Below, one piece after another: positions 47,501 through 54,374 of a stretch of DNA of 64,000 bases. Each line of letters opens with the position of its first letter. Positions within the stretch are counted from its first letter, which is position 1. The position numbers and the translations under genes are program-made. The notes under the pieces are model-generated. The model was not told the origin of the DNA, made no database searches, and worked only from the letters and a program-made list of their open reading frames with translations. The DNA is from Tubulanus polymorphus (lineage: Eukaryota > Nemertea > Palaeonemertea > Tubulaniformes > Tubulanidae): NCBI RefSeq assembly GCF_964204645.1, contig NC_134030.1, positions 2,519,855-2,583,854 on the forward strand. Direction: 5' to 3'.

Positions 47501-50500
47501 TGACACAAGAGGGCGATACTGTATGTACGGATGATATATTTGTCATATTTTTCCCGATATATAACATATCAGGCACTTTCAGAATACCTCTCATCATAAC
47601 ATTTCAAAGAAACTTTAGCTGAACAAAGCTGCAATCAGATTTGGCATGTGCTTAATTAGAGCGTGCATTCAGACGTAAATCACTCACTCACTAAAGGGGG
47701 GGAAAGCTATCAATACAATGCTGCTGTGGCAAGTGAGGTGAGTCACTTCCACAACAAATTAGCATTCACACGTAATTATCTGACGCGGACCAAAAAAACT
47801 TGCGCAATCGCGGCTTATGTTTTACTAACCGGATACGGAGCAATCAGTACCAGTGTAACCAGTAACTGCAGTATTACAGATGCACTTTTTGTTTGCAGCA
47901 TCACAAGTTCCCGGATTACACGGTGCATTATCTACTCCACATGTTACTAAAAGATTGAAATATCATTATTTATTAAGTAAAAATACATGTATGTTTGAGA
48001 CTAATTCTTTTATAAGTTTTGTACTGAGTTCATATTTACCGACATCGCAGTTAGCACCAGATAAACCTGATTTACAGGTGCATTTTGCCAGTGTATTATC
48101 ATTTGGGTCTGTAACACATGTAGTAGTTCCGACTTGGAATTTACAACTTCCAGATTTGTTGCATGGATCTGAAAAAGAATACAACAGTAATTTTGTTGAT
48201 TACCTCGTGGACTAGGAGTGTGTTACTATGATAGTTGTAGGGCCATCTTTATGGATGGCCATTCCCACCAAAAATCAGCTTTTCGTGTATTTGCCTGTAC
48301 ATTAATAAAATATCATAGTCTAAACTCAAATTGTGTAAATGCAACACTAAATCGTACTCTCGACTAATTGACACTAGAGGGCGATACTGTATGTACGGAT
48401 GATATATTAGTCATATTTTTCCCGATATATAACATATCAGGTAATATCCCGTATATTTTCATTAGACATAATACTTAAATATTTTGAATGTAGACCGTGA
48501 CATTTTAAGTTTAGACAAATAGACGAGAATGGCTGCCCATACATGTTAGCAAGGGGAATCGTTATAAGGGTAAGTGTAAGTAATAGGGCTGTAATTGGTT
48601 TTACTAACCCGCTGTGGAGCAATCGACACCAGAGAATCCAGTTTTACAGTCACATGTAGCTGCAGGTGATGCTCCGGCTGCTGCTTTCGTACATACACCA
48701 TTATTTTTGCAGTACGGGATAATGTTGTCGCAAGGATGAATTTCGCAAATCGTTCCGGTGAAACTGTTCACACATGTGCATTTACCGGTATTAGAATCAC
48801 ATGTTCCGCCATTTTTACATGGAGCACTACCGGTGCCACATGTTACTGAAATCAGAATAATCATTCGATAATTAACAATGGGGGAAATCCGGACTGACGA
48901 CCGCAACAAATGAGCAACGACAAGATTTCACTTAGTTACCATAGATACGGGTGGGGCGTGAGTTGCTTCAGATCGGAGATACACCTGCGTATAGTTTGAA
49001 TCTCATCTCTAACATGCAGGGTATTCATACTTAATAATCATAACGTGTAGGGTACTCATACAAGGTACAAGGTACTCATACTTAATAATCAAGCGTGTAT
49101 GGTACTCGTACAAGGTACAGGGTACTCATACTTAATAATCAAACATGTTGTTTGGTACTCATACAAGGTACAGGGTACTCAATTCTCAGTGCTTTTACCC
49201 AACCTGGGTATTTGTATTCAATTATGAAACAGGGCAACCATTGATAAAACATTGCATCCATGTTGTGTGAGAGATCCCCGCAATAAAGATGTTTCGACTA
49301 TATCCTGAGAGTTTGAAGATGACTATTGGAATATAGTCGAGAATCGAAAAATACTAGCTCAAGGAATACAGGGTCCAGTTTCACAGTTAACTAATTTAAA
49401 ATGATCTTACTTTAACTCTAGAGTTAACTAAAGCTCACAACTGTGGAACTGGGTGCTGTATCCCTGAAGATGACTATCAGAATATAGTCGAAACATCAAA
49501 ACTACTGGCCCAAAGGAAATAGCTTCAGACTTTATTTCTTCGTAATCATCGTGGGATATTCTATATAAAACAGGGCATTCATCGATTTCTCATCCTTTTT
49601 GTCTTGGGAGTCAGCGTTACGATGCAGCGTACCCATACGCAGCACTACGATGCAACATACCGTACTCCTCTCCTCACATTCAAACAGCGAAGTGATCAAT
49701 GATTTTGGTTTTAATGTCAAACACAGCAATGAAGAGATACAGCAATTTAAATGTCTAGTTGTCACAAACTGAAGACCAGACTACGTGATACCTCTAATTG
49801 TAGTAGTTTCCACCTAAACATTCCAGTAATTTCACATCATCAAAAATGATAGTTGAATTGAAAATGAACTAGAAATTATTCTGAATTTTAGTAGAAGTTT
49901 TTTGGAGTAGTTGCGAGTTCCTTAAAAAAAGAGAAAAAACTACTTTCAAATAGCTGTTGTAGTCGGGTCTGCAAACATTCACTCACACATCTTTAATTGA
50001 CAGAAAAAATATGAGCTTGAATGAAGAAAGCAATGACGATGAAAAGAAGATAAAACCCACTATGAAAAAATTAGAAGAATTGTGAAATCATGAATTTATT
50101 TTCAAAAATCTAAATGACACAACAGAGATCATCCTAGAGATCATCATCGGGTGATCTCTAGGGTGAGATCGATTGATAAAATAAATTCTGGATTTTAAAA
50201 TTCTTCTAATTTATACATAGTGGGTTTTGATCCCATTATCTGTTCACCACGTGTGAGTGTACATGTTATTCTACTACAATGATGAAGAAGTTTTGATATT
50301 AGTACGATGACCATGAACAAGATCCCCCCCCCCCCCCCAGTATTAAGTATTATCCCATGTAGATATTCTCTAATCATATTTCACTTAATTTGAACCTTCT
50401 CAACAAAATTGTTTCATTCACTCAAGCTAGAGACACTCTACGAACGTCAGAAATTCACCGCAAACTTTTCAGTAATCCCCCCATGCTTAATCTGAATGTC

Positions 50501-53500
50501 AATCTATTACCATTCTGTAATCCACATCTAATAACTATATGAAAAAAATATATTGATGCAGAAAATTAGGCAGTGTACTATTAATAATCGAATACATAAT
50601 ATGTCGATCTCCTTTTTAACCCTTTCATTACATGTACCCTGCCATGAGGTGTACAGTCCATCCACCCTACAGTATGCCTACTCTACAATGTGGTGTAGTC
50701 CATCCACCCTACAGTATGCCTACCCTGCCATGTGGTGTACAGTCCACCCAACCTACAGTATGCCTACTCTACAATGTGGTGTACAGTCCACCCACCCTAC
50801 AGTATGCCTACTCTACAATGTGGTGTACAGTCCACCCACCCTACAGTATGCCTACTCTACAATGTGGTGTACAGTCCACCCAACCTACAGTATGCCTACT
50901 CTACAATGTGGTGTAGTCCACCCAACCTACAGTATGCCTACTGTACAATGTGGTGTACAGTCCACCCAACCTACAATATGCCTACTCTACAATGTGGTGT
51001 AGTCCATCCAACCTACAGTATGCCTACTCTACAATGTGGTGTAGTCCATCCAACCTACAGTATGCCTACCCTGCCATGTGGTGTACAGTCCACCCAACCT
51101 ACAGTATGCCTACCCTGCCATGTGGTGTACAGTCCACCCAACCTACAGTATGCCTACTCTACAATGTGGTGTAGTCCACCCAACCTACAGTATGGCTACC
51201 CTGCCATGTGGTGTACAGTCAACCCAACCTACAGTATGCCTACCCTGCCATGTGGTGTACAGTCAACCCAACCTACAGTATGCCTACTCTACAATGTGGT
51301 GTAGTCCATCCAACCTACAGTATGCCTACTCTACAATGTGGTGTAGTCCATCCAACCTACAGTATGCCTACCCTGCCATGTGGTGTACAGTCAACCCAAC
51401 CTACAGTATGCCTACCCTGCCATGTGGTGTACAGTCCACCCAACCTACAGTATGCCTACCCTACAATGTGGTGTAGTCCATCCACCCTACAGTATGCCTA
51501 CTCCACAATGTGGTGTAGTCCATCCACCCAACAGTATGCCTACCCTACAATGTGGTGTAGTCCATCCACCCTACAGTATGCCTACCCTACAATGTGGTGT
51601 AGTCCATCCACCCTACAGTATGCCTACTCTACAATGTGGTGTAGTCCACCCAACCTACAGTATGCCTACTCTACAATGTGGTGTAGTCCACCCAACCTAC
51701 AGTATGCCTACTCTACAATGTGGTGTAGTCCACCCAACCTACAGTATGCCTACTCTACAATGTGGTGTAGTCCACCCAACCTACAGTATGCCTACCCTGC
51801 CATGTTGCGTACAGTCCATCCAACCTACAGTATGCCTACCCTGCCATGTGGTGTACCGTCCATCTAACCTACAGTATGCCTACCCTGCCATGTGGTGTAC
51901 CGTCCATCCAACCTACAGTATGCCTACTCCACAATGTGGTGTAGTCCATCCACCCTACAGTATGCCTACCCTGCCATGTGGTGTACAGTCCATCCAACCT
52001 ACAGTATGCCTACCCTGCCATGTGGTGTACCGTCCATCTAACCTACAGTATGCCTACCCTGCCATGTTGTGTACAGTCCATCCAACCTACAGTATGCCTA
52101 CCCTGCCATGTGGTATACCGTCCATCCAACCTACAGTATGCCTACCCTGCCATGTGGTGTACCGTCCATCCAACCTACAGTATGCCTACTCCACAATGAG
52201 GTGTAGTCCGTCCATCCTACAGTATGCCTACTCTACAATGTGGTGTAGTCCATCCACCCTACAGTATGCCTACTCTACAATGTGGTGTACAGTCAACCCA
52301 CCCAACAGTATGCCTACTCTACAATGTGGTGTAGTCCATCCAACCTACAGTATGCCTACTCTACAATGTGGTGCACAGTCAACCCACCCAACAGTATGCC
52401 TACTCCACAATGTGGTGTAGTCCATCCACCCTACAGTATGCCTACCCTGCCATGTGGTGTACAGTCCACCCAACCTACAGTATGCCTACCCTGCCATGTT
52501 GTGTACAGTCCATCCAACCTACAGTATGCCTACCCTGCCATGTGGTGTACCGTCCATCCAACCTACAGTATGCCTACCCTGCCATGTGGTGTACCGTCCA
52601 TCCTACAGTATGCCTACTCTACAATGTGGTGTAGTCCATCCACCCTACAGTATGCCTACTCTACAATGTGGTGTAGTCCATCCACCCTACAGTATGCCTA
52701 CTCTACGATGTGGTGTACAGTCAACCCACCCAACAGTATGCCTACTCTACAATGTGGTGTAGTCCATCCACCCTACAGTATGCCTACTCTACAATGTGGT
52801 GTAGTCCACCCAACCTACAGTATGCCTACCCTGCCATGTGGTGTACAGTCCAACCAACCTACAGTATGCCTACTCTACAATGTGGTGTAGTCCACCCACC
52901 CTACAGTATGCCTACCCTGCAGTGTGGTGTATTTATCAATTATTTAAATCTTCTATTGAAAGATACCAGAGCACGTATCAATATTGTAAAATATTCACAA
53001 ATAAGATACACCGCATAGAAGTGAGCATTCACATGGAATAATTTGACACAAGCAGAGACGAACCCATTTGGCATCAGTGCCCGGGGTCTGAGCCAGCACT
53101 AGCCAAATTTTGAGCGAGCAAAAATGCTTGAGGCTTTTTTCTCTTTAATTTGATAGTAAGTTCACTGCTGATATCAAATCAGCATTTCTCGCCTCCTAAG
53201 AAATACCCAATGAAAAATCAAAAGGGTTCAGTTTCATAAAAAGTTTGACCCTTAACCCGAAATTAATTTATTATCAAATCATAGCACTCCATTTGAACAA
53301 TCATAGAACACTCGATTTGAGTTCTATGATTAAATCTCTATCTTCATCTAAATCGTTTTAGGAATAAGACTTCTACATGAAACTGGTTACCTGTAAGGAT
53401 ATAAAGTACTTACTTGTGTCACAGTTCTTTCCAGCAAGTAAATCAGGAGTTCCACCTGCAGCTGCAAGACAATCACAGGTGTGATCATTACCTGCAACCG

Positions 53501-53741
53501 GGGTACACACTGCACCACTTTTACACGGATCAGGAGTACACCCAGCGGCCGATACTGTCACTGTACAAAACACGGGAAGTAATAGATAACATATACACAG
53601 CAGATTAAACAGTTTAATCCAACTAAAATCTTTAATCCGTGCGTCATAATCTCTCTTAATCCTATCGAAAGAATCTTCGTTAATCTGTCCGCAGTTATCG
53701 CTGCTGAAATATCGTTGCGATTTATCGAGATTGATTTCCAT
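19869..53741 (-). CDS. Mucin-like type I membrane protein (EGF-NIDO-AMOP-VWD-EGF-SEA-TM), 44 exons
   Basis: I joined 44 exons by splice signals, phase and domain continuity: 6804 bases, 2267 residues plus stop, with no frame break. Domain order by residue: N-terminal part with a hydrophobic signal or anchor segment and EGF (1-109), EGF repeats (110-631), NIDO (632-882), AMOP and linker (883-1044), VWD region (1045-1333), Cys-rich and beta segments (1334-1516), EGF repeats including DIDEC/DINEC calcium-binding types (1517-1878), SEA (1879-2003), EGF (2004-2138), transmembrane helix (about 2140-2167), cytoplasmic tail (2168-2267). This resembles MUC4-like and coral mucin-like proteins. A surface or matrix role is inferred. 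Almost all EGF exons are symmetric phase 1-1. The 5' end is uncertain: the frame stays open to a possible acceptor at 53828, so an upstream exon may exist. Domain blocks are listed separately. Confidence 0.85.
21743..21960. repeat. Degenerate tandem repeat, about three units
   Basis: The phrase GATATCACAGCCAATCA..CCCTAA..GTCACCTGACCA recurs at about 21745, 21838 and 21917 with substitutions. Confidence 0.65.
22998..23092. mobile_element. Short inverted-repeat element
   Basis: CAGGGCCCGGTTTTATAGAC and its near-inverse GTCTATAAAACCATGCCCTG flank a core with CCCGGGTTAGCCCCCGGG. The ends resemble those of family D (GGGC..GGTTTCATAGA). Confidence 0.65.
24065..24190. mobile_element. Inverted-repeat element family F (CCAGTTC ends)
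   Basis: Starts CCAGTTCCATAGTTCTACG and ends with the approximate inverse CGTCAGAACTGG; the inner arms TGTGACCC and GGGTCACA also pair. Relatives with CCAGTT(C/T)CACAGTT ends lie at 49374..49452 and 61565..61613. Confidence 0.55.
24753..24909. mobile_element. MITE family A, copy 3
   Basis: Begins AGGGTCATTCATTTATTATG and has ATGCGTACGTAATAACTGAG near the right end, with a G-rich interior as in copy 1; the right terminus is more decayed than in the other copies. Confidence 0.7.
26121..26379. mobile_element. Long foldback element, copy 1, with CTGANGA..GAAA core
   Basis: Two near-perfect inverted arms of about 105 bases meet around 26230. The right end carries an extra tail CGCGTCAACACGGATATAGT that is the left tail of the second copy at 59094..59323. 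The plus strand at 26250..26279 reads CTGAAGA, a 6-bp stem GACTAT/ATAGTC and GAAA; the minus strand of the left arm repeats it. No coding capacity. Confidence 0.85.
26930..27440. repeat. Tandem repeat of about 120 bases containing an exon remnant
   Basis: Three to four copies of a unit with GTCCAATCCCGGAACAGAG, GGCTAACTAGGGATAGTGTG and ATAGCTCTCAGAGTTTTATT. Between two units, at about 27094..27139, lies a diverged copy of exon 41 with its donor. Confidence 0.8.
27515..29058 (-). CDS. Mucin-like gene exons 38-41: membrane-proximal EGF modules
   Basis: Exons 28915..29058, 28228..28356, 27713..27788 and 27515..27570. Exon 38 (FNECTASHTFHNCLLSTKC) and exon 39 (DINECETTCKNIPLVNC) each encode one EGF-like module of 43-48 residues, phase 1-1. 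Exons 40 and 41 together encode a last EGF (CKPDTCEHEGVCEY then GYFCRCPHHYIGERCE), split by a phase 2 intron. It sits directly before the membrane helix, the same arrangement as in MUC4-type mucins, where SEA or VWD is followed by EGFs and the helix. Confidence 0.85.
27850..28195. repeat. Two tRNA-like SINE heads in opposite orientation
   Basis: On the minus strand at about 27860..27940, TCTAGTGTGGCAGGG and GGTTCGAATCCCTGCC resemble pol III A and B boxes. On the plus strand at 28105..28190, TCTAGTGTGGCAGGGG and ATCAGGTCGGATCCCTGCC are the same family. They flank about 150 bases and form an imperfect inverted pair in intron 39/40. Confidence 0.6.
29195..29320. repeat. Dispersed element carrying one unit of the 40-base minisatellite
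   Basis: Reverse-complement similarity to the borders of the array at 19020..19620: GACCAGAATAC, AGAATAGGATAATCTGTAAA, GATAGCGGC..CCGGTAGAGAG and CCAGAATTGCTATTTGTT match in order. Confidence 0.65.
29477..30712 (-). CDS. Mucin-like gene exons 35-37: SEA domain with RRKR motif
   Basis: Exons 30603..30712, 30299..30357 and 29477..29682 (phases 0, 2, 1). The start GQTYRVTIKLLRPYSAALQN, then EYAQAVKDV, and the later strand CTVLSF followed after a loop by a conserved-looking hydrophilic part fit the SEA fold found in mucins, agrin and enterokinase. SEA domains often self-cleave at a GS(V)VV strand; that motif is not seen here. Instead the segment SSSAGARRKRNTAG holds a basic RRKR that matches the furin-type consensus. 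Exon 37 continues with an Asn/Thr-rich stretch and two Cys. SEA assignment is by eye and moderately sure. Confidence 0.65.
29757..29895. repeat. Dispersed repeat family G, diverged copy
   Basis: TTCTTTTCCATGACTTGATC, AGGAATCCAATGAATTAACAC and AAATAGACGGAAACGGTTTG match the copies near 7560 and 43410. A 68-residue open frame crosses it with several Cys, but it is repeat-derived. Confidence 0.55.
29981..30108. mobile_element. MITE-like element with CCAGTTGCTCA ends
   Basis: GGACCAGTTGCTCATAAGTT and GGTAAGAGTTAACCAG at the left pair with CTGGTTATCTTTAACCAACT and TTTGAGCAACTGGCCCC at the right, so the arms are about 36 bases in a 128-base element. Confidence 0.75.
30789..34213 (-). CDS. Mucin-like gene exons 27-34: eight EGF-like modules
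   Basis: Exons 34046..34213, 33832..33969, 33162..33308, 32850..32969, 32578..32706, 31925..32053, 31409..31531 and 30789..30920, all phase 1-1. Modules begin DIDEC, DINEC, DINEC, DIDEC, an atypical AQAAAKC, DINEC, LINEC and DTNEC. The D-I/L-D/N-E-C start and the later aromatic (GTYKC, GSFTC, GSYNC, GTYQC) are the calcium-binding EGF pattern. Calcium-stiffened rods of this kind are usual in extracellular matrix and adhesion proteins. The fifth module lacks the DxxEC start and probably does not bind calcium. Confidence 0.9.
31111..31271. mobile_element. MITE family D, copy 1, with flanking partial copies
   Basis: Begins GGGCCTAGTTTCATAGACTG and ends CATCTATAAAACCGAGCCC; the core AACAACCACCATAGTAATAA and TTTCAAAATGTTCTCAGGGA is shared with 62875..63024 and, inverted, 41605..41765. 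Between 30957 and 31110 there are tandem fragments of the same end. Confidence 0.75.
31680..31860. repeat. Tandem repeat of about 55 bases (related to 61155..61310)
   Basis: AACCAAAATGAACCTACACA, ACACAAATGAACTTAGAC and AACCAAAATGAGCTTAGAC are successive diverged copies; the inverse sequence occurs near 61170..61300. Confidence 0.6.
32170..32400. repeat. Tandem repeat of about 65 bases
   Basis: About four copies of a unit with TTAATCAGTAATCAAG, GTAAGACCCTCAGTAA and ATTTCTGTTCAAAT in intron 31/32. Confidence 0.7.
34261..34480. repeat. Two-copy tandem repeat of about 117 bases
   Basis: CATATGTGTTCCGAACTTCA/CATTTCATGTGTTCAGAACTT and GATTGTAAATGAACTACTAA/AATTGTAAATGAACTACAAA mark two diverged copies in intron 26/27. 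Confidence 0.6.
34514..35569 (-). CDS. Mucin-like gene exons 25-26: beta-rich segment and Cys-rich module
   Basis: Exon 25 (35192..35569) encodes 126 residues with Cys pairs (VCNWDQLCTVT near the start, LCQCRKV near the end) and alternating hydrophobic strands, like the Ig/cadherin-type insert that follows VWD in MUC4-like proteins; I cannot name it. Exon 26 (34514..34684) encodes 57 residues with eight or more Cys (LCKCGAKLAGRDC, YCQTNPCYPGVTC, CGNCPKGMTGDG), an EGF-like or laminin-EGF-like piece. Both exons are phase 1-1. A SINE fills most of the intron between them and its tail reaches the exon 25 donor. Confidence 0.75.
34864..35187 (+). mobile_element. tRNA-headed SINE with (ATT)n tail
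   Basis: The head has an A-box-like GTGGCGTCGCTTTAAGGTTA and a B box GTGTTCGAACCCC. The body has the widely shared GTCCTTAGGCAAGGCATTAA motif, and the 3' end GGCGCTATACAAATTCGTG is followed by about 13 ATT units. The total of about 320 bases is normal for a SINE. It is antisense to the host gene. Confidence 0.85.
35739..38305 (-). CDS. Mucin-like gene exons 20-24: VWD-type domain
   Basis: Exons 38091..38305, 37672..37854, 37148..37316, 36783..36946 and 35739..35874 (phases 0, 0, 1, 0, 1). It opens with IMFGDPHIVNLGGTLFTMNG and GYGEYWLI, the canonical GDPH start of von Willebrand factor type D domains. It continues through ELVLNLKYANG and TLLVVFKNKFTVQ and the MUC4-type ending SLFNYPQGQTSANYKDATYV, then a Cys-containing helix-rich part (TCLDKNMPSKYYKKC). 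VWD domains mediate oligomer assembly and protein contacts in gel-forming and membrane mucins. Two large repeats, a 246-base-arm foldback and a 33-base minisatellite, sit in flanking introns. Confidence 0.88.
36001..36038. repeat. (AAT)n microsatellite
   Basis: About twelve TAA/AAT triplets in intron 23/24. Confidence 0.95.
36128..36667. repeat. Large inverted repeat: 246-base arms, 48-base spacer
   Basis: The left arm 36128..36373 and right arm 36422..36667 are near-perfect reverse complements (for example GGGATATTTTGCTTACTTTT pairs with AAAAGTAAGCAAAATATCCC); only a few mismatches were seen. It lies wholly within intron 23/24 of the mucin-like gene, so the pre-mRNA would form a long hairpin. 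No coding capacity was found in the spacer. Confidence 0.92.
38371..39489. repeat. 33-base minisatellite, about 34 copies, intron 19/20
   Basis: The unit is CAGACAGCAGATTGTCTG then AGAGGGTGCAGGGTA, with GACAGGG, TGTAGGG, TGCTGGA and GCCTG variants. Each unit contains the inverted repeat CAGACA..TGTCTG. As 33 is divisible by 3 and the unit lacks stops in several frames, open frames of 380-460 codons appear on both strands. These are not genes. Confidence 0.97.
39530..40232 (-). CDS. Mucin-like gene exons 18-19: AMOP domain
   Basis: Exon 18 (39945..40232, 96 residues) carries the AMOP signature: LCKIWEK, SCPKTLAQAQRDPNFMVY, ETSCF and RCCYS, matching the spacing C..CP.TL.QA..D..F....C...CCY of the family. 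AMOP is found between NIDO and VWD in MUC4 and related adhesion proteins. Exon 19 (39530..39727) encodes 66 linker residues with two or fewer Cys. Both exons are phase 1-1. Confidence 0.88.
40612..43874 (-). CDS. Mucin-like gene exons 13-17: NIDO domain
   Basis: Exons 43705..43874, 43019..43157, 41928..42062, 41294..41397 and 40612..40816 (phases 0, 1, 1, 0, 1). It begins DGLFYPAG, then SIIAPFWADM, a PGKLYYDVYDSDLL strand, PKQAIVVTYENI and SFQVVVTSDGERTFIVFLY followed by QIGYNSGG. These are the successive strands of the nidogen-like NIDO domain (LFPYG, IAPFWADVD, VTWENV, NTFQ..L..DG..T...F.Y, GYN.G). NIDO always occurs in extracellular adhesion or matrix proteins, commonly beside AMOP and VWD as here. 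Confidence 0.9.
41419..41506. repeat. (AAT)n microsatellite with GAT interruptions
   Basis: About 29 triplets, mostly AAT, in the intron before NIDO exon 16; it starts about 20 bases from the exon 16 acceptor side. Confidence 0.95.
41605..41765. mobile_element. MITE family D, copy 2
   Basis: GGGCTGGGTTTCATAGATGT at the left and CAGTCTATGAAACCAGGCCC at the right form the inverted ends; core TATCCCTAGGGATAACTTTG. Confidence 0.8.
42185..42400. repeat. Dispersed repeat, copy 2 (partner near 4285)
   Basis: Shares AATCTAGAACAGGCAAT, AAAGTGTTTTCATTAA and GGCATACATAGTCTAAAATTC with the stretch at 4285..4480. Confidence 0.6.
42657..42952. mobile_element. MITE family B, copy 2, exact TTAA flanks
   Basis: A 288-base element between TTAA (42657..42660) and TTAA (42949..42952), ends CCCTTTCAGTGC and GCACTGAAAGGA, in intron 14/15 of the mucin-like gene. 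Subterminal ACACCGCACTGCGGTGT palindromes are intact. TTAA target duplication points to piggyBac-type mobilisation. Confidence 0.82.
43395..43525. repeat. Dispersed repeat family G, copy 3
   Basis: TTTTCCCTGACTTGATCTGC, TAAGAATCGAATCAATTAAT and AAGACATAGATAGATG match the copy near 7550. Confidence 0.6.
44208..48845 (-). CDS. Mucin-like gene exons 2-12: N-terminal EGF repeat array
   Basis: Exons 48609..48845, 48040..48168, 47830..47946, 47172..47300, 46962..47078, 46510..46638, 46193..46429, 45881..46003, 45420..45536, 44842..44958 and 44208..44321, every one phase 1-1. Exons 2 and 8 each encode two EGF modules and are paralogues (both contain YCKNNGVCTKAAAGASPAAT). Exons 3, 5 and 7 form a second paralogous set (DPCN(K/Q)SGSCKF), and exons 4 and 6 a third (VTCGVDNAPCNPGTC). 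Exons 11 and 12 are DIDEC calcium-binding type. Exons 3+4 and 5+6 belong to a recent 868-base tandem duplication. EGF modules with CxCxxGxxGxxC endings dominate. Confidence 0.88.
44568..44807. mobile_element. MITE family C, copy 1 (TAGCCGCGATNACACGAGC ends)
   Basis: Starts TAGCCGCGATAACACGAGCA and ends CTTGTGATCGCGGCT, with paired GGCCCGGGCCAAAT segments inside. It is the reverse of the copy at 56301..56517 (shared core GAGTGAATGGTTTG and CGCTCTCTAATTAGGCAC). Confidence 0.8.
45035..45125. repeat. tRNA-like SINE head or fossil
   Basis: GAGGGTTCGAACCCCTGCC is an intact pol III B box, preceded by GGTCCAGTGGATACCCGATA as a possible A box. No full cloverleaf was convincing. Confidence 0.45.
46705..48440. 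repeat. 868-base tandem duplication containing two EGF exons
   Basis: 46705..47571 and 47572..48440 are about 99 percent identical by eye. Each holds one copy of the DPCNKSGSC exon and one of the VTCGVDNAPC exon with their introns. I count about nine differences, including one G-run length change; five of them lie within exon 3/5. Confidence 0.95.
49010..49190. repeat. Tandem repeat of about 50-55 bases
   Basis: GGTACTCATACAAGGTACAG and GGTACTCATACTTAATAATC alternate three times in intron 1. Confidence 0.75.
49374..49452. mobile_element. Inverted-repeat element family F, copy 2
   Basis: GTCCAGTTTCACAGTTAACT and CTCACAACTGTGGAACTGGG are the ends; the centre TTAACTCTAGAGTTAACT is itself palindromic. 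Confidence 0.65.
50325..50338. repeat. Homopolymer C run
   Basis: About 14 consecutive C in intron 1 of the mucin-like gene. Confidence 0.9.
50640..52931. repeat. Minisatellite of 42- and 44-base units, more than 50 copies, intron 1
   Basis: The unit is ATGTGGTGTAGTCCATCCAC then CCTACAGTATGCCTACTCTACA (42 bases), with a GTGTACAGTCC version two bases longer, CCTGCC versus CTACA, and CACCCAA versus CATCCAC variants. The two lengths interleave, so reading frames shift between units and a ladder of overlapping open frames with a Met-rich repeat appears. None is a gene. Confidence 0.97.
53414..53741 (-). CDS. Mucin-like gene exon 1 as seen: N-terminus and first EGF
   Basis: From the ATG at 53741 (MEINLDKSQRYF) the protein has about 43 polar residues, then a hydrophobic segment FNLLCICYLLLPVFCTVTVSA ending in small residues suited to signal peptidase, then an EGF start (CTPDPCKSGAVCTP). 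The donor follows TGTGACACAA. A signal peptide with so long an N-region is unusual; a signal anchor or a start in another exon are alternatives. The frame is open upstream to 53853 without an ATG, and a possible acceptor lies at 53828. A four-codon ORF (53807..53821, ATG to TAG) lies upstream in another frame. Confidence 0.65.
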
Positions 53742-54374
53742 GTTGTTGTTTTTTTCTTTATTCGTCTTTAACAGGAAGCGCTTAATGTCGATCACACGAT
53801 ACACGTCTAATTTCCGTCCATCAGAAACTGAAAATACACAACATACGCGAATCTATTAATCGTAATTAAACGAAGCGAATTCAAGCGAAATCAAGCGCTG
53901 AAACGCAATGCAAAGCGTTTTAACTAATACCAAAAAAATACCTATGACAGAAACAAGTTTGGTGTCGAGAGAATTCGACGATTTATTTCTTACATTAATT
54001 CACGGCATTTCAAAGACATAAATAATGACGGATGACTTTACCCTACTTTAACTTATTGTGTAATAAAAACAACGCGTAAAGGTGGCGAATTAGCCAATAA
54101 TAGTAGAAATATCGCACTAATAAACAAATACAACCTTGGTATCAGATGGCATTAATCTTTCCCATTGATCTGGACGAAGCAAACTCCATTAGGAAACTGG
54201 ACAGACAGCTATAGGCAAAAATTATCAAATTTGTGAAATGTTTGGTGAACTGACAAGTCCACGGGAAAAATGACGCGCACATGAGCCAAATTTGATGCCG
54301 CAGACTTTGCAGCTTGTTAGTATAGGGAGCCATATTGTCAAAAGATCCTCTACCAGCAGTGTTCTTCATAACAA

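Noticed and set aside
50553-53041. Ladder of overlapping open frames rich in Met, Tyr and Pro
   Set aside because: A product of interleaved 42- and 44-base repeat units; no splice signals, start context or domain.
53742-53804. Extension of the mucin-like N-terminus to a GTG codon at 53804
   Set aside because: GTG is not a usual start in animal nuclear genes; the first ATG at 53741 or an upstream spliced exon is preferred.
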